The notes: generated by a model from the letters alone, not told the origin. Positions 9,348 to 18,057 are shown, counted from the first letter of the stretch. The stretch is 64,000 nt of DNA from Amycolatopsis sp. NBC_01480 (GCF_036227205.1 NZ_CP109442.1:2232001-2296000); one strand, 5' to 3'. A program made the numbers and translations.

Positions 9348-10445
9348 ATGCCGTACGAGGTCCAGGGAGTCGTGTCGCGGGCGAAGGGCGAGCCGGTCAC
9401 GCTGGAGACTGTGGTGGTGCCCGACCCGGGCCCGGGCGAGGCGGTCGTTTCGGTCCAGGCGTGCGGGGTCTGCCACACCGACCTGCACTACCGCGAGGGC
9501 GGCATCAACGACGAGTTCCCGTTCCTGCTCGGCCACGAGGCCGCGGGCCGGGTGGACAAGGTCGGCGCGGGCGTCACCGACCTCGCGCCGGGCGACTACG
9601 TGATCCTGAACTGGCGCGCGGTCTGCGGCACCTGCCGGGCGTGCAAGCGCGGCAAGCCGTGGTACTGCTTCTCCACGTTCAACGCCGAGCAGCCGATGAC
9701 GCTCACCGACGGCACCAAGCTTTCGCCGGCGCTGGGCATCGGCGCGTTCCTGGAGAAGACACTCGTCCACAGTGGACAATGCACGAAGGTGAACCCGGAG
9801 GCCGAGCCCGCGGTGGCCGGCCTGCTCGGCTGCGGCGTGATGGCCGGGCTGGGCGCGGCGATCAACACCGGCGCCGTCGGCCGCGGGGACTCGGTGGCCG
9901 TGATCGGCTGCGGCGGGGTCGGCGACGCCGCCATCGCGGGCGCCAGCCTGGCCGGCGCGACCACGATCATCGCGATCGACACCGACGACCGGAAACTGGA
10001 GTGGGCCAAGGGTTTCGGCGCCACGCACACCGTGAACAGCAAGGGCCTGAGCGAGGACGCGGTGGTCACCGCGATGCAGGACGCGACCCGCTCGTTCGGC
10101 CCGGACGTGGTGATCGACGCCGTCGGGCGGCCGGAGACCTGGCGCCAGGCGTTCTACGGCCGCGACCTGGCGGGCACCGTGGTGCTGGTCGGCGTCCCGA
10201 CGCCGGAGATGCGGCTGAACGACCTGCCGCTGATCGACTTCTTCGCCCGCGGCGGCTCGCTCAAGTCGTCCTGGTACGGCGACTGCCTGCCCTCGCGCGA
10301 CTTCCCCATGCTGGTGGACCTCTACCTGCAGGGCCGCCTGCCGCTGGACAAGTTCGTCACCGAGCGGATCGGCCTGGACGGCGTCGAGGCGGCCTTCGAG
10401 CACATGCACCACGGCGACGTCCTGCGCAGCGTGGTGGAGTTCTGA
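9348..10445 (+). CDS. mscR: S-(hydroxymethyl)mycothiol dehydrogenase / nitrosomycothiol reductase
   Basis: Zn-dependent class III-type alcohol dehydrogenase of actinobacteria. It oxidises the mycothiol-formaldehyde adduct with NAD and may reduce S-nitrosomycothiol. 365 aa. Catalytic zinc ligands are seen in [10 protein letters not shown] and LGHEAAG; the structural zinc cluster in [15 protein letters not shown]; the Rossmann turn in [10 protein letters not shown]. The ATG at 9348, with GGGAAAGGGTG upstream, gives the canonical MPYEVQGVV start; a GTG at 9327 is less likely. The next gene overlaps its stop codon, suggesting a two-gene operon. Confidence 0.93.
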   Translation: MPYEVQGVVSRAKGEPVTLETVVVPDPGPGEAVVSVQACGVCHTDLHYREGGINDEFPFLLGHEAAGRVDKVGAGVTDLAPGDYVILNWRAVCGTCRACKRGKPWYCFSTFNAEQPMTLTDGTKLSPALGIGAFLEKTLVHSGQCTKVNPEAEPAVAGLLGCGVMAGLGAAINTGAVGRGDSVAVIGCGGVGDAAIAGASLAGATTIIAIDTDDRKLEWAKGFGATHTVNSKGLSEDAVVTAMQDATRSFGPDVVIDAVGRPETWRQAFYGRDLAGTVVLVGVPTPEMRLNDLPLIDFFARGGSLKSSWYGDCLPSRDFPMLVDLYLQGRLPLDKFVTERIGLDGVEAAFEHMHHGDVLRSVVEF

Positions 10446-11071
10446 GCCTGTTCACCGACGCCGAGTACCCGGCCGACCCGTACCCCGGGACGCGGCCGGA
10501 CTGCTCGTACGTCCACTTCGACGGCGCTGGCCACGACCTCGTGACGGCGCCGCCGGGGTGGCGCGAGCGCACGCCCGTGCTCGCGTACGGCTCCAACGCG
10601 TGCCCGTCGAAGATCACCTGGCTGCGCGAGCACCTCGGGCTGACCGGCCCGGTGGTCGTGCTGAAGGCGCGCAGCACCGGGCTCGCCGCGGTCTGGGCGG
10701 CGGGCCTGCGCAAACGTGACGGCCAGCGCCCGGCCACGCTCGCGGCGATGCCCGGCGTCGTCGAGGAGCACGCGGTCTGGTTCGCCACGCCGGACCAGCT
10801 CGCGGTCCTGGACGTCTGCGAGGGCCGCGGCAACCGCTACGACCTCGCGCGGCTGACCGCCGCCGACATCCGCCTCGAAGACGGCACCCGGCTCGACGGC
10901 GTGCACGCCTACGTTGCGAATTCCGACATCCGTCGCCCCCTGCTCGTCGACGGGCGGCCGGTGCGGGTCGCGGAGGTCGGGCAGGCCCGCGCTGCTGCGC
11001 TCACCGGTGTTCCGGCACCTGGCCACGGGGTGCCTTGCGAGGTACTGACGCCGACGCAGACGTTCAGCTGA
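10442..11071 (+). CDS. YGSN-motif protein, gamma-glutamylcyclotransferase-like fold; probable CTG start
   Basis: About 209 aa. The block [16 protein letters not shown] resembles the YGSN substrate loop of the gamma-glutamylcyclotransferase/AIG2 fold, and [15 protein letters not shown] could hold the acidic residue. The reading frame continues upstream with protein-like sequence ([18 protein letters not shown]) but has no ATG or GTG there. CTG at 10442, in a CTGA overlap with the mscR stop, sits exactly where an ATGA junction would be expected. The fallback is GTG at 10541 (176 aa). Given the neighbour, a role in mycothiol or glutamyl-thiol turnover is conceivable, but this is inference. Confidence 0.6.
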   Translation: MSLFTDAEYPADPYPGTRPDCSYVHFDGAGHDLVTAPPGWRERTPVLAYGSNACPSKITWLREHLGLTGPVVVLKARSTGLAAVWAAGLRKRDGQRPATLAAMPGVVEEHAVWFATPDQLAVLDVCEGRGNRYDLARLTAADIRLEDGTRLDGVHAYVANSDIRRPLLVDGRPVRVAEVGQARAAALTGVPAPGHGVPCEVLTPTQTFS

Positions 11072-11866
11072 CGCGGGGATCCGGCACAACGCGTAAGGCG
11101 AGGAATCCCTTCGGCTGCTGGGTCACCCGCTCGTACCGGACCGGGTCGACGCGCTCGGCCTCGGGCAGCGGCCGCGGCTCGACCAGCCGCTCGATGAGGA
11201 ATCCGGCCGCGCGCAGTTCCTCGCAGGTTTGCTCCAGCGGGGCCAGCCAGTAGCGGACCTGCCAGCCCTGGCGAAACGTCTCCTCGACCAGGCGCACGTC
11301 GAAGTAGTTGCCGCCGTGGCGCAGCCAGTCGCCGGTGGGGTGCAGGCGGGAAAGCACCAGCGCGCCGTCCGGGCGCAGCACCGGCGCAATTCACGCAGCA
11401 CGGCCACGCGGTCGTCGGCGTACTCCAGCGCCGGCGCGAACAAGACCAGGTCCACCGACGCGTCCGGCAGCCAGTCGAGGCGCTCGGCCAGGTCGTGCAC
11501 GCGGAACTCGCCTTCGGGGACGCGCTCCCGGGCCAGCTCGATCATGCGCGGGCTCTGGTCGAACCCGGTCACGCTCGCGCCCCGCGCCACCAGCTCCTCG
11601 GCGTAGAGGCCCGGGCCGCATGCCGCGTCGAGGACGCGGCGGCCATCGACGTCGCCGAGCAATTCCAGGCAGGCTGGACGGTCATAAAGCGCCTTGACTG
11701 TGCCAATAGATACCAAACCGACCGGACGCAAGCAGTCGGTGCAGGTCCGTCACCTTTCCCGGTCGGCTTGCTTCCGGCCTTTTTGGTATGGGCCTTCGCG
11801 CGCGTGGTCCAGGAACTCGTCGGCGAACGCGTCGTACTGCGGGGCCGGGCCAACGGTGTCGGTCAT
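11064..11866 (-). pseudogene. Class I SAM-dependent methyltransferase pseudogene
   Basis: Three reading-frame pieces together make one methyltransferase. Piece 1, from ATG 11866, reads MTDTVGPAPQYDAFADEFLD and soon runs into stop after REG. Piece 2 resumes with ALYDRPACLELLGDV and the SAM motif VLDAACGPGLYAEELVARGA. Piece 3, from about 11381, reads LRPDGALVLSRLHPTGDWL to the end. Two lesions are visible: an ~80 bp inverted-repeat insertion at 11710-11789, and loss of one base (CGG-TGCTG, where CGGGTGCTG restores the frame) near 11385. Its 3' end overlaps the convergent upstream gene by 8 bp. Two independent lesions make a sequencing artefact unlikely. Confidence 0.8.
11710..11789. mobile_element. 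~80-bp MITE-like insertion with 23-bp imperfect inverted repeats
   Basis: The left end, 11710-11732 (starts ATACCAAACCGACCGGACGC), matches the reverse complement of 11767-11789 at 19 of 23 positions. The element lies exactly where the methyltransferase reading frame is interrupted between HAREG and ALYDRPA. It has no coding capacity. I could not define a clean target-site duplication. The transposase that would mobilise it is not in the window. Confidence 0.5.
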
Positions 11867-11893
11867 CGCCCCAGTTTGCCGCGCCGGCGCGGC

Positions 11894-13531
11894 TCAGCCG
11901 ATCAGTTTTCCGGGGTTGAGGATGCCGGTCGGGTCGACCGCGTGTTTGGCCGCGCGCAGCACGTCCACGCCCAGCGCGCCGATCTCCGCCGGCAGGTACG
12001 GCGCGTGGTCGACGCCCACGGCGTGGTGGTGCGAGATCGTGCCGAGACCGACGATGGCCTCCGACGCGGCCCGCTTCGCGCGCTGCCACTGGCTGACCGG
12101 ATCGGCGTCGTCGCGCGAGGTCAGCACGGTGAAGTACAGCGAAGCGCCCGTCTCGTACGCGTGCGAGACGTGGCACATCACGATCGCGCGGCCGAGCGAG
12201 GCGGTCAGCGCCGCGCGGACCGCGTCGTGCAGGTCGTCGAGCTTCGACCAGTACGCCGCCGTCTCCAGCGTCTCGACGCAGACGCCGAGGCCCATCAACG
12301 CGTCCCGCTGCCGGGGGCCGTTGAACCGGCCGTGGCGCCAGGTCTCGCCGAGCGCGCGGCCGATCCGGAGCGCGCCCGCGCGCCGCAGCACCGCGGCCGT
12401 CCGGCGCCGCTTTGCCTGGACGTCACCCTCCCAGCCGACGATCAGCAGGCACGGGTGCTTGATCCCGCGGGCGGCCAGATAACCGCGTAGCAGAGCCGTT
12501 TTCCACCCGCCACTCAGCGCGAAAGACACCGCCGTTTCGTCCACATCGGACAGCCGGGTGACGTCCGCCAGCACGTGCTGCTGCGCCAGTTGCCGGACGG
12601 CTTCGGCGCCGGCCGCCCAGCCGTCCACGACGTAACCCTCGTAACGGCGCTCCCGAGGCACTGGCCGGACGCGCAGCGCCACCTCGGTGATCACGCCGAG
12701 CGTGCCCTCACTGCCGACGGCGAGCTGGCGCAGGTCCGGCCCGGCCGCCGACGCGGGCGCGACCCCGAGCCGCCACTCGCCGCGCGGGGTCGCCAGCCGG
12801 ACGCCGGCCACCATGTCCTCGAACCGGCCGTACCCGGACGACGCTTGCCCGGCCGAGCGCGTCGCCGCGAAGCCGCCGATGGTCGCCCGCTCGAACGACT
12901 GCGGCACGTGACCGAGGGTGAACCCGTGCTCACCCAGCAGCCGCTCGGCCTCGGGCCCGCGCACGCCGGCCTGCAGCACGGCGAGGTGCGAAACCGGGTC
13001 GAGCGAAACCAGCTGGTCGAGCCGGGCGAGATCGAGTGCGATCACCGCGGTTTTGTCCCCGCGCAGCGCGGCGACGCCGCCGACCACCGAGGTGCCACCG
13101 CCGAACGGGACCACGCCCACGTCGTGGCTCACGCAGGCCTCGAGCACGGCCTGGACCTGCTCCGGGTCGCCCGGCAGCACCACGGCGTCGGGCACCGGCA
13201 GGGAATCCTGGTTTTGCGGGTGCTGCCGCCGCAGCAGGTCCAGATAGGACAGACCACTGGCGCGGGCGAGCCGCTCCGGGCCGTCCACCAGCACGTTCTC
13301 CACCCCGACCACGGCCGCGAGCGCTTTCAGAGCGGGCTCGGCAAGCGTCGAATCGGTCAATTTCGGGACAGGGTGCTCGTTATGCCCTCGATCCGCCCCC
13401 ACCCGGCCGATACGCTGGCCGAGCCACCGGACGGCCCGATCGGGCAGCGCGGCGGTGCCAGCGCCGTCGCCGGCCCACGAGTCCCGGATACGGTGGTTAA
13501 TGAGATCGTTCACGACTATAGTGTGACACAT
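11894..13531 (-). CDS. FAD-linked oxidase (alkyl-DHAP synthase / GlcD-like)
   Basis: Flavoprotein of the PCMH-type FAD-binding and FAD-oxidase C domain family, up to 545 aa. The FAD-binding loop reads VVPFGGGTSVVGG, followed by GATRSAG-type sequence (FAATRSAGQASSGYGRF) and the C-terminal HHHAVGVDHAPYL and VDPTGILNPGKL blocks seen in alkyldihydroxyacetonephosphate synthase-like proteins. The start is uncertain: ATG 13531 overlaps the start of the divergent TetR gene, and GTG 13513 is an alternative. The N-terminal stretch LPDRAVRWLGQRIG looks genuine, so the start must lie upstream of it. Paired with GlpD across the locus, it may act on glycerol-phosphate-derived or ether-lipid substrates. Confidence 0.82.
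   Translation of the reverse strand: MCHTIVVNDLINHRIRDSWAGDGAGTAALPDRAVRWLGQRIGRVGADRGHNEHPVPKLTDSTLAEPALKALAAVVGVENVLVDGPERLARASGLSYLDLLRRQHPQNQDSLPVPDAVVLPGDPEQVQAVLEACVSHDVGVVPFGGGTSVVGGVAALRGDKTAVIALDLARLDQLVSLDPVSHLAVLQAGVRGPEAERLLGEHGFTLGHVPQSFERATIGGFAATRSAGQASSGYGRFEDMVAGVRLATPRGEWRLGVAPASAAGPDLRQLAVGSEGTLGVITEVALRVRPVPRERRYEGYVVDGWAAGAEAVRQLAQQHVLADVTRLSDVDETAVSFALSGGWKTALLRGYLAARGIKHPCLLIVGWEGDVQAKRRRTAAVLRRAGALRIGRALGETWRHGRFNGPRQRDALMGLGVCVETLETAAYWSKLDDLHDAVRAALTASLGRAIVMCHVSHAYETGASLYFTVLTSRDDADPVSQWQRAKRAASEAIVGLGTISHHHAVGVDHAPYLPAEIGALGVDVLRAAKHAVDPTGILNPGKLIG
13515..13529. promoter_or_regulatory. Bidirectional promoter/operator of FAD oxidase and TetR genes
   Basis: ACTATAGT (13515-13522) is self-complementary, so TATAGT can be read as a -10 box on both strands. 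On the plus strand it ends 7 nt before the TetR ATG at 13530, the spacing of a leaderless transcript; no ribosome-binding site is seen. GTGTGACAC next to it is nearly symmetrical and may belong to the operator. Confidence 0.5.
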
Positions 13532-14174
13532 GGACGTGAAACGTCACTCGCAGTCGGAAGACGCTTCTTCCGCGCTCGCGGGCACCCGCAGCCGCCAGAC
13601 CTCGGCGCGCGTCTCCGACGACGTGCTGCTCGACGCCGCCCGGGAGTGCGTGCTCGCGGTCGGCGTCCGGCGGACCACGCTCGCCGAGATCGCCCGCACC
13701 GCGCACGTCAGCCGGATGACGGTGTACCGGCGGTTCCCCGACGTCCGCAGTGTGCTCGCCGCACTGATGACCCGCGAGTTCAGCGGCCTGCTGAAACAGG
13801 CGAACCACGCCGGCGACGAGGCGGTGCACGTCCGGGACCGCCTGGTGCGCATCGCTTCGGCCGCGGTCACCGCGCTGTCCGCCGACCCACTGTTCCGCAC
13901 GCTGCTGGACGTCGACCCGGAGCTGGTGCTGCCGTACATCGTGGAGCGGCTCGGCGCCACGCAGAACTTCGCCGAGCAGGTGCTGCGGCACCTGCTGGAG
14001 TCCGGTCACCAGGACGGCTCCATCCGGCAAGCCGAGGTCGTCACGCAGGCGCGCTCGATCCTGCTTGTGGTGCAGTCGTTCGCGTTCTCGCTGCGGCCCG
14101 CCACAGCGGACGTCGACGAGCAGGCGCTGCTCGCAGAGTTCCGGCACGTGCTCGACGCTTCGCTGCGGCCGTGA
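13530..14174 (+). CDS. TetR/AcrR-family regulator
   Basis: 214 aa. The helix-turn-helix segment reads TTLAEIARTAHVSRMTVYRRF (positions about 50-70), preceded by a ~30-residue polar N-terminal extension. The C-terminal ligand domain is not recognised. The gene is probably leaderless. Its TGA lies inside the GTGA start of glpD, so the two are translationally coupled. It likely controls both the divergent FAD oxidase and its own glpD operon. Confidence 0.88.
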   Translation: MDVKRHSQSEDASSALAGTRSRQTSARVSDDVLLDAARECVLAVGVRRTTLAEIARTAHVSRMTVYRRFPDVRSVLAALMTREFSGLLKQANHAGDEAVHVRDRLVRIASAAVTALSADPLFRTLLDVDPELVLPYIVERLGATQNFAEQVLRHLLESGHQDGSIRQAEVVTQARSILLVVQSFAFSLRPATADVDEQALLAEFRHVLDASLRP

Positions 14175-15706
14175 GCAGCGGTTCGCTCAATGCCCGTCGT
14201 CGTGAACGTGAGCTGGACCGGCTGACCGGTGGTGAGCGGGTCGACGTGATCGTGGTCGGCGGTGGGGTCACCGGGGCCGGGATCGCGCTGGACGCGGCCG
14301 CGCGAGGGCTGTCGGTCGCGGTGGTCGAGGCGCACGACCTGGCGTTCGGCACGTCGCGGTGGTCGAGCAAGCTCGTGCACGGCGGCCTGCGGTACCTGGC
14401 CAAGGGCGAGCTGGGGCTGGCGCACGAGAGCGCTGTCGAGCGCGGCATCCTGATGATGCGCACCGCGCCGCACCTGACGCGGGCGATGCCGCAGCTGTTT
14501 CCCTTGTACCCCGGCACTTCCCGGGCTCAGCAGGCGGTGATCGCCGCCGGGTTGCACGCGGGTGACGCCCTGCGCCGGGTGGCGCGTACGCCCGCGTCGA
14601 TCCTGCCCCGGCCGCGGCCGGTCCCGGTGGCCGAGGCGCTCGCGCTGTCCCCCGGGCTCGCGCCGAGCGGCCTGCGCGGCGGACTGCTGGCGTACGACGG
14701 CGCGCTGGTGGACGACGCCCGACTGGTGGTGAGCCTCGCGCGGACGGCCGCCTTGCTGGGCGCGCGAATCCTGACGGGGGTGGAGGCGCTTTCGCTGGCC
14801 GCGGATCGCGTTCGCGTCCGCGAGGGTTCGGTGGAGTACGACTTGCGCGCCCGCCAGGTGATCAACGCGACCGGAGTCTGGGCGGACACGCTCACGGACT
14901 CCGTGCGCCTGCGCCCTTCGCGCGGCTCGCACCTGGTGCTGGCGCCGGGCTCGGTGTCGGTCGGCGCGACTTCGGTGAACGTGCCGGTGCCCGGCGAGAC
15001 CAACCGTTTTGTGTTCCTGCTGCCCCAGCCCGACGGCCGCGTCTACTTGGGACTGACGGACGAGCCGCTGGACGGCGAGGTCCCGCCCGTGCCGTCGGTG
15101 CCGGAGTCCGATGTGGACTTCCTGCTCACGGTCGCCTCCTCGGTGTTGGCGCGGCCACTGACCCGCGCGGACGTGATCGGCTCGTTCGCCGGCCTGCGCC
15201 CGCTGATCGCGGGCTCCGGCGGCCGCAGCGCGGACCTCTCGCGCAAGCACGCGGTGGTCACCGGCGCCGACGGGGTCCTGACCGTGGTCGGCGGCAAGCT
15301 CACCACGTACCGCCGAATGGCCGAAGACGCCGTCGACGCGGCCCTGACGCACGCGAACCTCCACGCCGGCCCGTCCCGCACCGCCCGCCTGCCCTTGCTG
15401 GGCGCCGCACCGCGCGATCGGCTGTCCCTTGTGGACGCCCCCGCGCGCCTGGTGGCCAAGTACGGCACGGAGGCCCCGCGCGTCGCCGCCCTGGGCCAGG
15501 TCGAGCCGGAGTTCGCCGCGCCCCTGTTCGACGGCACGGAAATCACCGCGGCCGAAGTGGTCTGGGCCGTCCGCCACGAGGGCGCCCTGACGGCCGAAGA
15601 CGTCCTCGCCCGCCGCACCCGCCTCTCCCTGGTCCCCGCCGACGCGGCCGCGGCCCGGGCCCGAGTCCAGGAACTGGTCGCGAAAGCGCTCGCCGGGCTC
15701 TCCTGA
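14171..15706 (+). CDS. glpD: Glycerol-3-phosphate dehydrogenase (FAD)
   Basis: Membrane-associated flavoenzyme oxidising sn-glycerol 3-phosphate to DHAP with electrons passed to quinone. 511 aa from the GTG at 14171. The dinucleotide motif VIVVGGGVTGAGIALDAA is at residues ~20-37, followed by the family signature GTSRWSSKLVHGGLRYL. The C-terminal DAO_C-like domain is present. Overlaps the TetR stop by 4 nt. The locus FAD-oxidase / TetR / glpD suggests regulated glycerol-phosphate use. Its paralogue elsewhere in the genome, if any, would be the housekeeping enzyme. Confidence 0.92.
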   Translation: MSSGSLNARRRERELDRLTGGERVDVIVVGGGVTGAGIALDAAARGLSVAVVEAHDLAFGTSRWSSKLVHGGLRYLAKGELGLAHESAVERGILMMRTAPHLTRAMPQLFPLYPGTSRAQQAVIAAGLHAGDALRRVARTPASILPRPRPVPVAEALALSPGLAPSGLRGGLLAYDGALVDDARLVVSLARTAALLGARILTGVEALSLAADRVRVREGSVEYDLRARQVINATGVWADTLTDSVRLRPSRGSHLVLAPGSVSVGATSVNVPVPGETNRFVFLLPQPDGRVYLGLTDEPLDGEVPPVPSVPESDVDFLLTVASSVLARPLTRADVIGSFAGLRPLIAGSGGRSADLSRKHAVVTGADGVLTVVGGKLTTYRRMAEDAVDAALTHANLHAGPSRTARLPLLGAAPRDRLSLVDAPARLVAKYGTEAPRVAALGQVEPEFAAPLFDGTEITAAEVVWAVRHEGALTAEDVLARRTRLSLVPADAAAARARVQELVAKALAGLS

Positions 15707-15719
15707 GCGACGGCGCAGC

Positions 15720-15955
15720 CAGGCGGCACCGCCGGACCGTCCTGAGTGGGCACCGCCTCCGGCAGGCTCCGCGGACGCCTGTCCACGACCAGGTGGATCT
15801 TGGTACTCAGCCCGCCGCGGGACCGCCCGAGTCCTTCGCCGTCGAGCACGACGGGTAACGATCGGGCAGGTCCCGCCATCGCGCGCCGGTACGCAGTTTC
15901 ACAGGGATCGCGTTGATCCCCTGACGGTGATCACGCCACCACCAGCCCTGCGGCA
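15720..15955 (-). pseudogene. IS5-family transposase remnant
   Basis: Two transposase pieces lie next to each other in different frames. The first, from about 15948, reads WWWRDHRQGINAIPVKLRTG then ARWRDLPDRYP, matching the N-terminal part of IS5/IS427-type transposases. The second, from about 15845, reads EGLGRSRGGLSTKIHLVVD, matching the start of the catalytic region. The ~100 or more residues expected between them are missing, and no C-terminal half is present. No terminal inverted repeats were recognised. It is a dead fragment. Confidence 0.72.
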
Positions 15956-16190
15956 CCCGGTCAGAGGTGACAGGTGTTGCGCCTGGGTCTTCGCAGGGGA
16001 TCGCCGCCGCCGAGGAATACCCGTACGTCGCTTTCACTCCCTCCGACTCCACCTTCGTTATCGCAGCGCCGACCAGCGCGTCGCACTGGTTCGACACCTG
16101 GATCAGCAACCGCACCCACTCGGCAAGCTCCGCCCGATCGGCACGCCGGATGTCGGCGAGACCGGGGAGGTGGATCGCAGTAGTGGACAC
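15956..16190 (-). pseudogene. Truncated N-terminus of a DUF222/HNH (13E12-like) gene
   Basis: From the ATG at 16190 the frame reads MSTTAIHLPGLADIRRADRA and on to ALVGAAITKVESEGVKATYG, resembling the helical N-terminus of DUF222-HNH endonuclease-type proteins. After about 65 residues it runs directly into IS5-type transposase sequence, so the rest of the gene is lost. A LexA-like palindrome 21 bp upstream supports the identification, because such genes often carry SOS boxes. Family assignment is tentative. Confidence 0.4.
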
Positions 16191-16210
16191 CCCTCAAGAT
16201 TACCTCGAAT

Positions 16211-16226
16211 TCGAACACATATTCGA
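16211..16226. promoter_or_regulatory. SOS (LexA) box-like palindrome
   Basis: TCGAACACATATTCGA matches the actinobacterial LexA consensus TCGAAC-n4-GTTCGA at 11 of 12 fixed positions. It lies 21-36 bp upstream of the truncated DUF222-like gene on the minus strand, and 100 bp from the XRE operon on the other side. Confidence 0.5.
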
Positions 16227-16309
16227 TACACGATCGGGCTAATCCCACCGCCACGAGACCCACCCAGTCACCCACGGCGTTCACCAGACTTGACGAGTCG
16301 TTGGGTTTT

Positions 16310-16326
16310 TGCAACAGTACGTTGCA
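16310..16326. promoter_or_regulatory. Operator-like palindrome TGCAAC-AGTAC-GTTGCA at XRE start codon
   Basis: Perfect 6-bp arms (16310-16315 and 16321-16326) flank a 5-nt centre; the right arm's last A is the first base of the XRE gene's ATG. TTGACG at 16290-16295 is a possible -35. Binding here would block transcription start or ribosome access, a natural autoregulation site for the XRE repressor. Confidence 0.6.
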
Positions 16327-16595
16327 TGAGCCCGGTAAGACGTGGCAAGGAGCTGCCGATCCACAACCGGCTGCCTGTCCTTCGGGCCGAGCGGGGGCTG
16401 AGCCGGGCGGCGCTGGCCGAAGCGGTGGAAGTCAATCCGCAGACGATCGGGGCGCTGGAGCGCGGGGATCACTACCCGAGCCTCGACCTGGCGTTCCGCA
16501 TTTGCGCGGTGTTCGACCTGCCGGTGGAGGCGGTGTTCAGCCGCGAGCCGTTCGCGCCGCTGTCCACGCAGGTTTATCGAGAGGGGGGAGCATGA
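16326..16595 (+). CDS. Small XRE-family HTH regulator
   Basis: 89 aa, essentially one helix-turn-helix domain: LRAERGLSRAALAEAVEVNP followed by QTIGALERGDHYPSLDLAFR. It resembles the small YozG-type Cro/CI repressors that head membrane-protein/ABC operons. The start ATG is embedded in a palindromic operator. Its stop overlaps the next start (ATGA). It probably represses the four-gene operon. Confidence 0.9.
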   Translation: MSPVRRGKELPIHNRLPVLRAERGLSRAALAEAVEVNPQTIGALERGDHYPSLDLAFRICAVFDLPVEAVFSREPFAPLSTQVYREGGA

Positions 16596-17143
16596 CGACG
16601 ATACGGGGGCGCCTCGCCGCCTTCTGGGAACGACAGCTCGACAAGGCCGAGGAGCAGGAAGCCAAGCGGGCGCTGAAACTGCCCACCTGGCGCACCCAGC
16701 AGCGAAGGCGTCAGCTCGTCCGCGTGACCTTCGCCGGGGACCTGGTCCTGATCGGCGCGGCGGCGACGATCTCGTTCGTCCCGATCTGGTTGTTCCCGGT
16801 GCTGTGGGTCGTGGGGTTCGTGGTCATCGGGGCCGGCTTCGTGCCGCAGCGCATCGTCACCGGCAAGATGAGCGACAGCTTCTCGCGGGTGCTCGACGAG
16901 CGGGAGCGCGAATGGCGCCACCGCACCACTTTCCTCGCCTACCAGGTGATGGTCTACCTGATGCTGATCGCGCTGTTCTACGGGCTGGCCATGATGCGCC
17001 AGCCGGACGGCGCGGTCCGCGGCGTGACGATGCTGGCCGCGCTGCTGGTCACCGGCTCCACCCTGCCGTCGATGATCCTCGGCTGGACGCTGCCGGACGA
17101 CGATCCCGAAGACTGGCTCGACGGACAGGGGGAACCGGCATGA
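16592..17143 (+). CDS. Membrane protein of XRE-ABC operon
   Basis: 183 aa with four predicted membrane segments in two hairpins (about residues 48-90 and 115-160), a basic N-terminal amphipathic stretch (RTQQRRRQLVR) and an acidic tail (DDDPEDWLDG). I do not recognise a named family; position and topology resemble DUF2178-type proteins that accompany small XRE regulators. Coupled by 4-nt overlaps on both sides. It may be the sensor or antagonist of the XRE repressor, or an accessory subunit of the exporter; this is inference. Confidence 0.75.
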   Translation: MTTIRGRLAAFWERQLDKAEEQEAKRALKLPTWRTQQRRRQLVRVTFAGDLVLIGAAATISFVPIWLFPVLWVVGFVVIGAGFVPQRIVTGKMSDSFSRVLDEREREWRHRTTFLAYQVMVYLMLIALFYGLAMMRQPDGAVRGVTMLAALLVTGSTLPSMILGWTLPDDDPEDWLDGQGEPA

Positions 17144-18057
17144 CCGGGCCGGCACTCGAGATCGACCGGATCTCCAAGCGGTACGGGAAAAAGGTCGCGC
17201 TCGACGAGGTCTCGTTCGACGTGCGCGCCGGTGAGCTGTTCGGGTTCGTCGGCGGCAACGGGGCGGGCAAGACCACCACCATGCGGATCGCGCTGGGGGT
17301 GCTGGCCGCCGACGCCGGGGAGGTCCGGTTCGGCGGGCAGCCGATCACGCACGAGACGCGCACGAGCATCGGCTACATGCCCGAGGAGCGCGGCCTGTAC
17401 CCGAAGATGAAGGTGCTCGACCAGCTCGTCTACCTGGCCGAGCTGCACGGGCTCAGCACCAACGAAGCGCACCGCGGCGCCGAGCTGTGGCTGGCCCGGC
17501 TCGGCCTCGGCGAGCGGCGCAAGGACGAGGTGCAGAAGCTCAGCCTCGGCAACCAGCAGCGCGTGCAGCTCGCCGCCGCGCTGGTGCACGACCCGGCCGT
17601 GCTGGTGCTCGACGAGCCGTTCTCCGGCCTCGACCCGCTGGCGGTCGACGTGATGAGCGGGGTGCTGCGCGAGAAGGCCGCGAACGGCGTGCCCGTGGTG
17701 TTCTCCAGCCACCAGCTGGAACTCGTAGAGCGGCTGTGCGACCGCGTCGGGATCATCCGGAATGGACGGATGGCCGCCGTCGGCACGGTGCCCGAGCTGA
17801 CCCGCGGCGCGAGCAGCCGGCTGCTCGTCACGGCGCCGGGCACCCGGCCCGGCTGGGCTTCGACGGTGCCGGGCGTGCGCGTCCTCGAAGAACGCGGGCC
17901 GACCACCGTGCTGGAGCTGACCGCGGGCGCGGACGATCAGGCCGTGCTGGCTGCCGCGCTGGCGACCGGGCCGGTCACGGAGTTCAGCCGGCAGCGCCGT
18001 TCGCTCACCGAGCTGTTCCGCGACGGCGACGCGACGAAGCAAGGAGACGCGGCATGA
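17140..18057 (+). CDS. ABC exporter ATP-binding protein (NatA-like)
   Basis: 305 aa. Walker A GGNGAGKTT, signature LSLGNQQR, Walker B VLVLDEP, then a C-terminal ~80-residue extension typical of NatA/CcmA-type ATPases. It partners the following permease, with ATGA overlaps on both sides. NatAB-like pairs export Na+ or drugs in other bacteria; here the substrate is unknown. Confidence 0.92.
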   Translation: MTGPALEIDRISKRYGKKVALDEVSFDVRAGELFGFVGGNGAGKTTTMRIALGVLAADAGEVRFGGQPITHETRTSIGYMPEERGLYPKMKVLDQLVYLAELHGLSTNEAHRGAELWLARLGLGERRKDEVQKLSLGNQQRVQLAAALVHDPAVLVLDEPFSGLDPLAVDVMSGVLREKAANGVPVVFSSHQLELVERLCDRVGIIRNGRMAAVGTVPELTRGASSRLLVTAPGTRPGWASTVPGVRVLEERGPTTVLELTAGADDQAVLAAALATGPVTEFSRQRRSLTELFRDGDATKQGDAA

